This document shows positions 1 through 8,888 of a stretch of 64,000 nucleotides of DNA, in pieces. The number at the start of each line of letters is the position of its first letter. Position 1 is the first letter of the stretch. The notes beneath the pieces are model-generated. The model was not told the origin of the DNA. It saw only the letters and a list, made by a program, of their open reading frames with translations, and ran no database searches. The translations under genes were made by a program, and so were the position numbers. This stretch comes from Palaeococcus ferrophilus DSM 13482 (GTDB lineage Archaea > Methanobacteriota_B > Thermococci > Thermococcales > Thermococcaceae). The stretch is taken from contig NZ_LANF01000013.1 in NCBI RefSeq assembly GCF_000966265.1, positions 84,244 to 148,243 on the forward strand. The letters run 5' to 3'.

Positions 1-2
1 TA

Positions 3-143
3 GAGGTCGAAGAGGGCCTATTGATTGACTACGGAGAGAACGGCGAGATAATCGGCATAGAGATAATAAACGCATCCCTAAGGACTCATTCAAGCCCTCT
101 TAGCGAGATAACAGTTAGGATCGAAGAAGTAGCATCTCACTGA
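3..143 (+). CDS. DUF2283 family protein, 3' part only
   Basis: The frame is open from the window edge to a TGA at 141-143 and encodes 46 residues, including LIDYGENGEIIGIEIINAS. That pattern is the conserved core of the small DUF2283 family (normally about 60-75 residues), so only the N-terminal 20 or so residues are missing. The function of DUF2283 is unknown. The following APS kinase starts 23 nt downstream and could be cotranscribed. The family assignment is from recognition of the core motif. Confidence 0.7.
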   Translation, partial: EVEEGLLIDYGENGEIIGIEIINASLRTHSSPLSEITVRIEEVASH

Positions 144-166
144 GTCACTCACTGGAGGGAGCTGAA

Positions 167-712
167 ATGACAGGACACAAAAACCTCGAAAAGGGATTCA
201 CAATCTGGCTCACCGGGCCCAGCGGGGCCGGAAAGACGACTCTGGCCGTTAAGCTTGCCAGAAAGCTCAGGGAGATGGGCTACCGAGTCGAGATACTCGA
301 CGGTGACACGATAAGGAAGACCCTCTACCCGGAGCTCGGCTTCTCTAAGGAAGCGAGGGAGATGCACAACAGGGTTGTAATCCACATGGCAAAGCTCCTC
401 AGCAGGAACGGTGTCATAGCGATAGTCTCGCTGATCTCCCCCTACAAGGCAGTTAGAGAGTACGCCAGGAAGGAGATAGGCGACTTCATCGAGGTCTACG
501 TCTACGCTCCCTTGGAGGTTAGAATACAGCGCGACCCCAAGGGGCTCTACGCGAAGGCCCTCAGGGGGGAGATAAAAGGATTGACGGGCTACGATGGGGT
601 GTACGAAGAGCCCGAGAACCCCGAGGTAAAGGTGGACTCTTCAGAGATGACACCTGAGGAAGAGGTCGAGGCCGTGATTCAGAAGGCCCGCGAGATGGGA
701 TACCTACCGTGA
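167..712 (+). CDS. cysC: Adenylylsulfate (APS) kinase
   Basis: Cytosolic kinase that phosphorylates adenosine 5'-phosphosulfate with ATP to give PAPS, the sulfate donor. The 181-residue protein opens with a P-loop (GPSGAGKTT, about residues 17-25), followed by LDGDTIRKTL, which matches the APS-binding region, and ISPYKAVREYAR, typical of CysC. The length is normal for a stand-alone enzyme. The ATG at 167 has a GGAGGG ribosome site about 7 nt upstream. It sits beside a TauE-type anion permease and close to a polysaccharide block that includes a sulfatase-fold protein, so a role in making sulfated surface glycans is possible but inferred. Confidence 0.9.
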   Translation: MTGHKNLEKGFTIWLTGPSGAGKTTLAVKLARKLREMGYRVEILDGDTIRKTLYPELGFSKEAREMHNRVVIHMAKLLSRNGVIAIVSLISPYKAVREYARKEIGDFIEVYVYAPLEVRIQRDPKGLYAKALRGEIKGLTGYDGVYEEPENPEVKVDSSEMTPEEEVEAVIQKAREMGYLP

Positions 713-721
713 GGGATTTCC

Positions 722-1463
722 ATGGATCCCGTTTTTATCTTTCTTGGATTTTTTAGTGGGCTTCCTCGTCGGCCTCACTGGTATCGGCGGAGGCGCTTTA
801 ATGACGCCCTCCCTCATATTCCTCGGCGTCGAGCCGCTGACAGCGGTCGGAACCGACCTCCTCTACGCAACAGTAACGAGGGTCTTCGGCGTGTTCTTCC
901 ACCAGAGGAAGGCCAGGATACGGTACGACATAGCGCTGAGGCTCTTCGCGGGAAGCGTTCCGGCGGTGGTTCTTGGGGGAATAATCCTCCGCGAAATCGA
1001 GAGGGAAGTTCTCAACGATCACCTGACTTTACTGCTTGGAGTCATCCTCATCACGAGCGCAGTCCTGAGCCTCCTGAAAGGGGAGATCCACCTTCCAATT
1101 AAGCCAAAGTGGGCATACGTTTACCTCCTCGGCTTCGTGGTTGGCCTGACCGTCCAGTTCACCTCCGTCGGGGCGGGTGTGATAGTGAGTTTCACGCTGA
1201 TGAACGTGGCCAGAATTGACCCGCGGGACGTCGTGGGGGTGACGATAGTCTATGGGCTGGCCCTCTCCGCCTTCAGCTTCCTGAACTACGCGAGCGTTGG
1301 GGGCGTGGACTACCGGCTGGCCCTCCTTCTAGTTAGTGGAACGCTTCCAGGAGTTTATTTAGGCACACACGTTAGCTCTAGTATGGGTGGGGAGAAGCTG
1401 GAGAAAATTATCAATATGATAATCATGATTATCGGAGGGTTGTTGCTTGTTCAGACGTTATAG
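722..1463 (+). CDS. TauE/SafE (DUF81) anion permease, apparent frameshift near the start
   Basis: Multi-pass membrane protein of the TauE/SafE family, which exports sulfite, sulfonate or related anions. The main frame from the TTG at 744 gives GFLVGLTGIGGGALMTPSLI, the family's first conserved segment, with further hydrophobic helices to residue 239. The ATG at 722 has a better ribosome site (gaggg) and encodes a typical first-helix start (MDPVFIFLGFF), but in another frame. Removing one T from the T6 run at 749-754 would join the two. This is either a real frameshift, a homopolymer sequencing error, or translation from the poor TTG. It follows cysC by 9 nt, so a shared operon is likely. Confidence 0.75.
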
Positions 1464-1676
1464 AGTTCATAAGAAGGTTAAAATTATCTTGATAAAACAA
1501 CGGAGAGGTGAAGCAGTAAATTCACCAACTAAGGTGCGATTTATCTCTCTAGTGTTCACTCATTTAGCCAGTAAGGTTCACTAAAAATAGTTTGATGCGG
1601 CGGTTGAATTCCCACCAAACACATTTTATGCATTATTAACCCTCGCAAATGTCGGATCAACACATCGGGAGTGTAA

Positions 1677-1880
1677 GGAATATACCAGAAAAATTTTAGT
1701 TCTGAAGAAAGACTTATATTCATAAATGCGTGGGACGAATGGGGAGAAGAGGGTTATTTAGGGCTAGATAGAAAGTTCGGATATGCCCACCTAATTCAGC
1801 ACATGAAGCCTTTATTGGGGAATAGGCTATCGAATGCACAACGATTAGAAGGTAGGATTAGTAGTTATAAGACATTTTAG
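1677..1880 (+). pseudogene. C-terminal remnant of a WbsX/GH99-like glycosyltransferase
   Basis: A frame too short to stand alone, with no start codon, encodes LIFINAWDEWGEEGYLGLD and ends at TAG 1878-1880. This is the conserved C-terminal motif (FINAWNEW.EG..LEPD) of WbsX-type proteins of polysaccharide clusters. The frame is closed by a TAA at 1674-1676, and I see no intact upstream part in 1464-1676, which is AT-rich and otherwise empty. It is probably the tail of a gene lost when the neighbouring polysaccharide block was rearranged. Confidence 0.65.
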
Positions 1881-1909
1881 AGCAAAATCACAAATAAGGA
1901 AGGATGTGA

Positions 1910-2965
1910 ATGAAGATGCTTGCCCCTAAAGTCTCAATAATAATCCTAAATTGGAACGGCTGGAGAGACACGATAGAGTGCCTAGAGTCATTGTACCGTA
2001 TTGATTATCCTAACTATGATGTTATTGTCGTGGATAATGGGTCTACAGATGATTCTACTCAAAAGATAAAGCAATATGCAGAAGGCAAAATACAAGTCAA
2101 CTCAAAGTTCTTTGAATACACTCCAGGAAACAAACCAATCAAGGTATTCGAGATTACTGAAGAGGAAGCCAAGCATGGGAAGTTTAATCGTTTACTCTAC
2201 GAGAAATTTGATCCCGACAGGAGGATGATTTTAATAAAAAGTAAGAGAAATCAGGGATTCACTGGGGGTAACAATATTGGTATAAAGTTTGCGCTGAGTA
2301 TTCTGGCTTCTAAGTATGTTTTACTCCTGAATAATGATATTGTAGTTGATAGAAGTTTTTTAAAAGACTTAGTGAACTTAGCCAGAAAAGACAAGACGGT
2401 TGGAATAGTGGGTTCTCTGGTAAGATTTTACAACAGCCAGGAGGTACAATCAGCGGGCATCAAACTTAATTTGAAATCTGGTAGAATCTATCATCTAAAA
2501 ACTTACAATGAACGTGAACAATCCCTTGATTGTGTTATGGGATGCTCTATGTTAATTTCGAAGGACGCACTTTTGGGATCAGGACTATTCGATAATGTGT
2601 TTTTTGCGTACACTGAAGAAATAGATCTATGTCTCAGAGTTAAATCTAACGGATATTTAATTAATTTATCTCCTACTTCTGTGGTTTTTCACAAACACAG
2701 AGGGAGTACAGGATACAAGATAAATGGATTTATATTATTTCACAGATCTAGGAATTACCTGCTCATGATATATAAATTGTTTAGAAGTAAATGGGTACTC
2801 TTAACTACCCCCTATTTACTTAATATAATTGGCGAGGCAATACTATGGTCATTCACTCAGAAAGACATTTCATTATTGATTTCAACCATAAATGGGATTA
2901 GTAGTGCATTAAAGTTAATTATTAAGGGATATCCCAATGAAATGGGCGACTTTTATAAGAGTTAA
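1910..2965 (+). CDS. Family 2 glycosyltransferase (rhamnosyltransferase-like)
   Basis: GT-A fold transferase that moves a nucleotide-activated sugar onto a growing surface glycan. The N-terminus has VSIIILNWNGW and VIVVDNGSTDDS, the GT2 nucleotide-binding start. LLLNNDIVVDRSF carries the metal-binding acidic motif (NND rather than DxD), and FAYTEEIDLCLR matches the ED acceptor motif. The C-terminal 80 residues are hydrophobic and may associate with the membrane. It has 351 residues, typical for rhamnosyltransferase-like GT2 proteins. Base composition is much more AT-rich than the genes before 1463 or after 7700, which suggests acquisition with the rest of the polysaccharide block. Confidence 0.85.
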   Translation: MKMLAPKVSIIILNWNGWRDTIECLESLYRIDYPNYDVIVVDNGSTDDSTQKIKQYAEGKIQVNSKFFEYTPGNKPIKVFEITEEEAKHGKFNRLLYEKFDPDRRMILIKSKRNQGFTGGNNIGIKFALSILASKYVLLLNNDIVVDRSFLKDLVNLARKDKTVGIVGSLVRFYNSQEVQSAGIKLNLKSGRIYHLKTYNEREQSLDCVMGCSMLISKDALLGSGLFDNVFFAYTEEIDLCLRVKSNGYLINLSPTSVVFHKHRGSTGYKINGFILFHRSRNYLLMIYKLFRSKWVLLTTPYLLNIIGEAILWSFTQKDISLLISTINGISSALKLIIKGYPNEMGDFYKS

Positions 2966-2981
2966 GAGATATAACGTTCTT

Positions 2982-4493
2982 CTAACCCATTCTTCGAAGC
3001 CTAATCTTCCGTGTCTGGTCTTTTATCTTTTGAATTTCGTAGTGGTGTCTCAACATCCTTGCCGTCTGACTCTCCGTGTACAAATGGCTAAACAAAGCAG
3101 AATAAAGGTTAAAATACTGCTCATAATATTTTTCAAGACTTAATTCCTTCGTTCTATGCCAATCATAAAGATTAGCTTCCTTCTCCACGTATGCTCCATT
3201 TCTGTCTTTTTCAAGTATTACTTTAAGTTTATATCGGTCATTTCTAACTGTGAAAATTGTTCTTGAATGAGAGAATCCTGGGGACCTATCCAGAAGACCA
3301 TGCAACTCCCATGCTTCTGAATAAAGGTTACGGTGAGTATATTTTTCAGGAATATTCGTGTTGGTTATAAGAGGTTTCAAGGATAATCCCCTCCCGCTGA
3401 ACCATACTTTATTCTTTATGCCAAGTAAATCAAGGAGTGTTGGCATCAGGTCTATAGTGCTAACGGGACATTCAACATTTTTAGGTACTATTTCTTCAGT
3501 TAGTTTTTCTAAATTGTAAAATATTAGTGGAACATGGAGCAAATTATCAGAACTCGACTCGGGATCGTGACCAAAATAAGGAGAATTCTCCATAAATTCC
3601 TCTCCATGGTCAGCAGTGATAATCACGATTGTATCATCTGTTCTACCCGCTTTTTCAAGAAACTTGAATACGTCAGATATCAAGATATCAGTAGTTTTTA
3701 AGGATTCGATATATAGTTCCCTCAGTTGGCTTATGTGCCGTTTTAAGTTGAAATTTGATAGTCCTATGTAGTTTAGCTGATCGACTTCCTTCTCAGAAAA
3801 AACATCTGTATTGGGAGGCAAATACGGAAGATGGTTAACGATAGTGTGGATCCAAAGAAACTGAGGAGGTTTGAATTTAGAAGTTATGAACTCTTCAATC
3901 TGTGCCTTAAAAGCCTGATGGAGCTTTCTACGCTCCGTATATCTTTGGGTAGTATCGAAAAATCTTAAATTAAAAAATCTGTACATGCTGTACAGATTTT
4001 TCGAGAGTTTATAAACAAGATTATATTTACGTAACTTGGAACGTTTAAATGTGATATCTTGTTTTTGTAAGGTGTTCCCCTTTTTTTTCTGTTTTAGGAG
4101 AAATACATCCGTACGGTTCCGATCATTTTTTTCTGGAGACAACTTCAGAAAATGTTCTTGGTAGTCAAGACCTCGGCCATATCCATAGTATGGAGTGAGA
4201 AGTGCATTTGATTCATTAATAAGAGCGGTATTATAACCAAAACGTTTTAAGAGGGAATACATCGTTGGGACTTGTGGGGGCAATCCTACTCCAAAATGGT
4301 AGGGATAAACACCCCCAATTATAGCAGGAAACGCAAAGAACGTGTTTGGGCCGACACTAAATGCATTCTTAAATACGACGCTTTCGTTTACTACCTTTTT
4401 AAAGAATGGCAATAGATTGATATTTTCCAAGGCCAGATTGAAATTGAATGCATCAAGTGTCAACAATACTATGTTTGGGAACTCAGTATCCAT
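2982..4493 (-). CDS. Sulfatase/alkaline phosphatase-fold protein
   Basis: A 503-residue protein of the sulfatase superfamily. The N-terminus NIVLLTLDAFNFN resembles the usual NIVLITxDxxR metal site, and TIVIITADHGEEFMEN with a following GHD is the conserved second metal site. The catalytic region reads NTFFAFPAIIGG, with no Cys in a CxPxR context, so it is unlikely to be a formylglycine sulfatase; a Thr nucleophile as in phosphoglycerol transferases is possible. No membrane segment is seen. Its ATG overlaps the end of the upstream glycosyltransferase by 11 bp, so the two are probably cotranscribed. Role inferred: modification of surface glycan. Substrate unknown. Confidence 0.75.
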   Translation of the reverse strand: MDTEFPNIVLLTLDAFNFNLALENINLLPFFKKVVNESVVFKNAFSVGPNTFFAFPAIIGGVYPYHFGVGLPPQVPTMYSLLKRFGYNTALINESNALLTPYYGYGRGLDYQEHFLKLSPEKNDRNRTDVFLLKQKKKGNTLQKQDITFKRSKLRKYNLVYKLSKNLYSMYRFFNLRFFDTTQRYTERRKLHQAFKAQIEEFITSKFKPPQFLWIHTIVNHLPYLPPNTDVFSEKEVDQLNYIGLSNFNLKRHISQLRELYIESLKTTDILISDVFKFLEKAGRTDDTIVIITADHGEEFMENSPYFGHDPESSSDNLLHVPLIFYNLEKLTEEIVPKNVECPVSTIDLMPTLLDLLGIKNKVWFSGRGLSLKPLITNTNIPEKYTHRNLYSEAWELHGLLDRSPGFSHSRTIFTVRNDRYKLKVILEKDRNGAYVEKEANLYDWHRTKELSLEKYYEQYFNLYSALFSHLYTESQTARMLRHHYEIQKIKDQTRKIRLRRMG

Positions 4494-5574
4494 TCTTAGT
4501 CACCCCGAGAGATTTAACCACTTCTAGCAGTTTTTTTGAATTTATGTCATAACTATAATGTAGCTTAAAACTTCTGTTACCCCAAATTCCGACTTTTAAT
4601 GCACATTTTTTATTAAATGCAAGCGCATTAACGCTACGAATGATCTCATCAGGCTCAAACACAAAGATCTCTTTTCCCGAAGTAACATAACACAAACCGA
4701 TTAGTCCCTTTGGAGTTGTAATCACGGGTTTAGAAAAGTGCATTGGTTCAAGAATTTTGTTATGCGGACCAAGTGTTGGAATGCGGACTGGGACTAAGAA
4801 TGCATCAACAGAGGCAAGAACTTTGAAATATTCTTCCGATGGTAGATATCCCGTGAATACCAGTTTCTTATGGATCCTCTTTTTGGATACTTTACCAATA
4901 ATGATGAATTTTATCACATCAATAAATTTATCAAGATGGGAATATAAAAACTCCAAAGCCCAAAGATTTTGAGGGGCATCGAAAGGCCCTATCATTCCAA
5001 TTTTAAAGTACTTCCTATATGCTCTCGAAGGCCCTATGTTTCGCTCAAGTTTTAACTCTTTTAACTCCAAATACTTTTCATCAAGGAACAGCGATATCAA
5101 AAAGGTCCTCGAATTGCGCCGCCTATAGAATTTCCGGATGTTGGGAGCTAATGCAATAACTATATCGGCACGAGATATTACAAAGTTCTCAATATATCCC
5201 AAAAATCTGATCTTGAAATTAGATTTCTCATAAATACGATATTCCTCAGATAATATTGAATGAGCTTCAAAAATTATATGATATCCAAATATTTTCGAGA
5301 ATGTATAGTAAACAAAAAAACCAAACCAGTCATTTGAACAGTAAACTACCTCTATTTTCTTCCTAAATTTTAGTATTTTATATGCACTCATGAGCCACCA
5401 AATCACTAAGAAAAAAAGAGATATTTCTAATAAAGGCCTCACTTTACCAAAACGTGAAAAGTCAACAATTTCAATCTTGTAATCTCTAGATAAAACCGAA
5501 CTAACTCTCTTTGCCCGTACAGAGGTCCCTTCCATTCTTGACATGTCAGCAGGTACGGAGAGAACTATTCTCAT
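4483..5574 (-). CDS. Family 4-like glycosyltransferase (GT-B)
   Basis: A 363-residue GT-B fold transferase. The N-terminal half has MRIVLSVPADMSR and a possible membrane-associating hydrophobic stretch (about residues 48-66). The C-terminal half has IGMIGPFDAPQN, then VPVRIPTLGPHNKILEPMHFSKPVITTPKG, the usual sugar-nucleotide-binding E-containing loop of GT4 enzymes. It is the first gene of a leftward pair with the sulfatase-fold protein. A divergent promoter region (5575-5657) separates it from the rightward GT2 gene. Donor and acceptor are not predictable. Confidence 0.75.
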   Translation of the reverse strand: MRIVLSVPADMSRMEGTSVRAKRVSSVLSRDYKIEIVDFSRFGKVRPLLEISLFFLVIWWLMSAYKILKFRKKIEVVYCSNDWFGFFVYYTFSKIFGYHIIFEAHSILSEEYRIYEKSNFKIRFLGYIENFVISRADIVIALAPNIRKFYRRRNSRTFLISLFLDEKYLELKELKLERNIGPSRAYRKYFKIGMIGPFDAPQNLWALEFLYSHLDKFIDVIKFIIIGKVSKKRIHKKLVFTGYLPSEEYFKVLASVDAFLVPVRIPTLGPHNKILEPMHFSKPVITTPKGLIGLCYVTSGKEIFVFEPDEIIRSVNALAFNKKCALKVGIWGNRSFKLHYSYDINSKKLLEVVKSLGVTKNGY

Positions 5575-5657
5575 GACTCACAACCTAATCTCTAGGATAT
5601 GACAAAAATATATAAACTTAATCCTCCTAGAGGAATCCGAGTGGTGGTTGGCAAGAT

Positions 5658-6533
5658 ATGAATGATTATCCACTAATTTCACTTATACTCGCAACAAAGG
5701 GAAGAGACAAGGAAGTGGAAGAATTTTTGGACTCTTTACTGACTCAAACATACAAAAATTTTGAAATCATAATAGTTGACCAAAATCCAGATAACAGGAT
5801 AGAAAAAATTATACAAAAAGGCAAATATGAAGATCTAAAAATATTGCACCTCAGATCAAGCCCAGGACTTTCTAAGGCAAGAAACACTGGGCTCAGACAT
5901 ACCTCAGGGGATATTGTGGGGTTTCCTGACGATGACTGTAGGTACCCCCCTACCCTGCTAGAGCACGTGGTAACTTTCTTTTTAAATCATCCAGAATTTG
6001 GGGGGGTGTCTGGGAAAATTAGAAATCAATCAGGACAAAGCCCAATTGGACATTTAGACAAAAAAAGTGGCAGGATTACACTGTACAATGTATGGAAACG
6101 TGGTGTATCAACTGCAATATTTCTACGAAGAGAAGTTGTTCTGAAAGTTGGATATTTTGATGAAGATCTCGGAGTTGGTGCGAAAACAAAATGGCAATCT
6201 GGCGAAGAGACGGACTACCTAATTAGAGCAATAAAAAAAGGCTTTAATCTTTATTATGATCCAGGTATTGAAGTTTACCATCCATTACCCTTTTATAAAT
6301 CAATTTCCTCCCAAAGGGCCTATGGGTATGGGGGAGGAATGGGAAGAGTATTATATAAACATAAATTTCCACTATGGTTTGTGTTTCTGTCAATTTTAAA
6401 TGGTGTATTTGGGATAATCTTGGGAATCATACTGCTTAATATGCCAATGATCAAATTTTACATCTACAACACAAAAGGTCGACTTTTAGAGTACCTCAGT
6501 AATCTCGGGGATTCTCCTGCTACTTCAGGGTAA
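5658..6533 (+). CDS. Family 2 glycosyltransferase
   Basis: A 291-residue GT2 transferase. LISLILATKGRDKEVEEFLDSL and FEIIIVDQNPDN form the nucleotide-binding start, VGFPDDDCRYPP is the DxD metal site, and WQSGEETDYLIRA is the ED acceptor motif. One or two hydrophobic helices lie near the C-terminus (about residues 237-262), suggesting a membrane anchor. Its 3' end overlaps the 3' end of the convergent GT4 gene by 9 bp. AT-rich like the rest of the polysaccharide block. Confidence 0.85.
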   Translation: MNDYPLISLILATKGRDKEVEEFLDSLLTQTYKNFEIIIVDQNPDNRIEKIIQKGKYEDLKILHLRSSPGLSKARNTGLRHTSGDIVGFPDDDCRYPPTLLEHVVTFFLNHPEFGGVSGKIRNQSGQSPIGHLDKKSGRITLYNVWKRGVSTAIFLRREVVLKVGYFDEDLGVGAKTKWQSGEETDYLIRAIKKGFNLYYDPGIEVYHPLPFYKSISSQRAYGYGGGMGRVLYKHKFPLWFVFLSILNGVFGIILGIILLNMPMIKFYIYNTKGRLLEYLSNLGDSPATSG

Positions 6534-7649
6534 AAAAGACAAATAAGACTTCTCAAGCCGCTCCGTGATTTCGTCCCAATCATACCTACTCGCAATGTTC
6601 ATGGAGACACTCTTCATTCTTCTCCTTTTCTCAAATGCAATTAAAATCTTTTCCGCGAAGTCTCTCTCATCAACCCTAGCTATGAACCCGTTCTTGCCGT
6701 CATTGATCAAGTCCTTGGAGGCGTTCATATTGTAGTCCACTGTAACTACCGGTAAGCCGCTCGCGTTTGCCTCCACCACCACGATGCCAAACCCTTCTCT
6801 GAGCGATGGGAACGCAAACACCTTTGAGGCCTTCATAAACGCAATAACGTCCTCATGTCTCTTGAGGAACCCCCGGAACTCAACGTTTTTTTTGAGGCCG
6901 AGCCTGGAGGAAAGACTCTCGAGATGTTGCCGTTCCGGCCCGTCCCCTATAACAACGGCTTTGACATCCGGAATTTCCTCCTTTATCAGGGCGAGGGCTT
7001 TCAGGAGCAGGGAAACGTTTTTTTCTTTGATGAGCCTCCCGACAAAGATTATGTCCGACTGATAAGAAGAGGGCTCTATCTCCTGAATCCTCCTGAAATC
7101 AACCCCATTGGGGATTACAGTTATATCTTTCCTAAGACCCGCGTTGTGGAGGTCCTTCTTCGTCTTCAAAGACGCGGCCACGTGGTTGTCCGTCAGGTTA
7201 AACAGGCCCCGCTCAAGGAGTTTCCCAACAAGACCCACCTTCCCAAGGTAGTTGCTCCAGTAATCGCCCCAAAATTCGTGCCACGTTATCACGAGCGGAG
7301 AACGACTCGTCTTGGAGGCGTAGCAGGTAAAGTAAGGGGCCGCCTGACAATCAATAACGTCGTAGCGCTCTTTACTTAGAAGGGGAACTAACTTTATAGA
7401 ATGCAGAAGGGGCGGGAGTATGGCCCTCCTCCCAGAGGAATAGAGCTTCTTGACACCTAAAGTGCCATGGTATGTTATGCCCTCTCCCTCGAGGGTGCTG
7501 CTCTCTCCCCAGTGTCTGTAACCGTATATATGAACCTCGTGCTTTTTGGCTAATCGTGTGGCCAGCTCGTAAATCCGTTTCTCCACTCCCCCCTTGACCC
7601 ACGGGTAGATCACGTCGTAGACGAACGCGATTTTTAGTGTTTCTCCCAT
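6525..7649 (-). CDS. Family 4 glycosyltransferase
   Basis: GT-B transferase with a glycine-rich acceptor loop (VIYPWVKGGVEKRIYELATRL), a donor-domain start DIIFVGRLIKEKNVSLLLKAL, and the ExxxxxxxE motif region FPSLREGFGIVVVEANASGLPVV, all diagnostic of GT4. I chose the ATG at 7649 (MGETLKIAFVYD) rather than an upstream one at 7694, because a TTTTAAA box at about 7674-7681 places transcription start just upstream of 7649. GC content rises within this gene towards the housekeeping region, so it may be the older edge of the polysaccharide cluster. Confidence 0.85.
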   Translation of the reverse strand: MGETLKIAFVYDVIYPWVKGGVEKRIYELATRLAKKHEVHIYGYRHWGESSTLEGEGITYHGTLGVKKLYSSGRRAILPPLLHSIKLVPLLSKERYDVIDCQAAPYFTCYASKTSRSPLVITWHEFWGDYWSNYLGKVGLVGKLLERGLFNLTDNHVAASLKTKKDLHNAGLRKDITVIPNGVDFRRIQEIEPSSYQSDIIFVGRLIKEKNVSLLLKALALIKEEIPDVKAVVIGDGPERQHLESLSSRLGLKKNVEFRGFLKRHEDVIAFMKASKVFAFPSLREGFGIVVVEANASGLPVVTVDYNMNASKDLINDGKNGFIARVDERDFAEKILIAFEKRRRMKSVSMNIASRYDWDEITERLEKSYLSFLP

Positions 7650-7737
7650 ACCTCTGGATTTACGATTTAACCCTTTAAAATCTTGGCCCCGCACTACTTT
7701 TTTAAACCCTCCCCCCTACTCCAGTCAGGTGAGTGAA

Positions 7738-8880
7738 ATGAGCACGAAACTTATAATCGCACTGCTCATCCTGGCAGCGTTCTGGGGCGTCCTCTACCTC
7801 ATCTATGGAAGAAGGGAAGAGGAGGAACTGAAGGAAGAGGGTCTGGAGGTTGACCTCCTCGTTGCCATGTGGAGGACGAAGAGACTTCTCAACTTCATAG
7901 ACCGCACGGCGAGAAAGGCAAAGCGCTTCTGGAAGGCTTACGCAACCATAGGGGTTCTCATTGGGTTTGCGGGGATGGCCTACGTGTTCTACGCGCTCTT
8001 TCAGACGGCACTCGCGAGCGTTAGGGGAGGTTTTAAGACCCCCGGCGTCCAGCTCGTCATCCCCGGTGTGACGATTCCCCTCTGGTACGGTCTGGTTGGC
8101 CTCGTGGTTGTTATGGTTGTCCACGAGCTCAGCCACGGTGTCGTGGCGAGGGCGGAGGGGCTCAGGCTTAAGTCCGTAGGTCTTGTACTCCTCGCGGTGA
8201 TTCCTGGTGCTTTTGTGGAACCTGACGAGGACGAGATAAAGAAGGCACCGCTCCTCAGCAGGCTGAGGGTCTACGCCGCTGGATCAATGGCGAACATAGT
8301 CACCGCGCTCCTGGCGCTCTTGCTAATAAACTACGCCCTGGGTCCTGTTTTGGTCCCCAATGGGGTGGAGATAACGAACTTTGACCCCAACGGCCCGGCC
8401 AAGGACTTCCTCATGAAGGGGGACGTTATAGTCGGCATAAACGGGCAGAGCGTGATGAGCGTTGAGGACTTCCTGAAGGTCATGAACTCCACGAGGGCGG
8501 GGGAGACGATAGCGCTCCAGGTCGAGAGGGCCGGAAAGGTGGAGACGATTAGGATAACGCTCGCAGACAACCCCAGCAATCCCGGAAAGGGCTACCTTGG
8601 CGTCTATCCATCGCAGCGTCTCCGGTCAAAAATCGGGGCCGAGTGGCTCGTGCTCCCAATAGCGTTCTCCCTCTACTGGGTATACGTGCTGAACTTCGGA
8701 ATAGGCCTCATGAACCTCTTTCCACTTGTACCGCTCGACGGGGGGAAGATGCTCGACGAAACGCTGCGGGAGTTCCTGCCTGAAGGTATAGCGAAGCCGA
8801 TAAGCTACGCCTTCATCGCCATCGGCCTGCTCCTGCTCGGAATAAACCTTCTCCCGGCTCTCGCGGGCCTCGCGGGGTGA
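7738..8880 (+). CDS. Site-2-type membrane metalloprotease (M50) with a PDZ domain
   Basis: Integral membrane zinc protease that cuts substrates within the bilayer. The zinc site HELSH (about residue 128) lies in a hydrophobic helix, the third ligand motif is near the C-terminus (LVPLDGGKMLDE, NPDG-like), and a PDZ-like domain lies between (GPAKDFLMKGDVIVGINGQSV). There are at least five membrane segments, and the first 20 residues form one. The start at ATG 7738 is favoured over the GTG at 7729 because AGGTGAG sits 5-8 nt upstream of it. TtuA follows 8 nt downstream. The substrate is unknown; family members process regulators or signal-peptide remnants. Confidence 0.88.
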   Translation: MSTKLIIALLILAAFWGVLYLIYGRREEEELKEEGLEVDLLVAMWRTKRLLNFIDRTARKAKRFWKAYATIGVLIGFAGMAYVFYALFQTALASVRGGFKTPGVQLVIPGVTIPLWYGLVGLVVVMVVHELSHGVVARAEGLRLKSVGLVLLAVIPGAFVEPDEDEIKKAPLLSRLRVYAAGSMANIVTALLALLLINYALGPVLVPNGVEITNFDPNGPAKDFLMKGDVIVGINGQSVMSVEDFLKVMNSTRAGETIALQVERAGKVETIRITLADNPSNPGKGYLGVYPSQRLRSKIGAEWLVLPIAFSLYWVYVLNFGIGLMNLFPLVPLDGGKMLDETLREFLPEGIAKPISYAFIAIGLLLLGINLLPALAGLAG

Positions 8881-8888
8881 GGTGAGGG

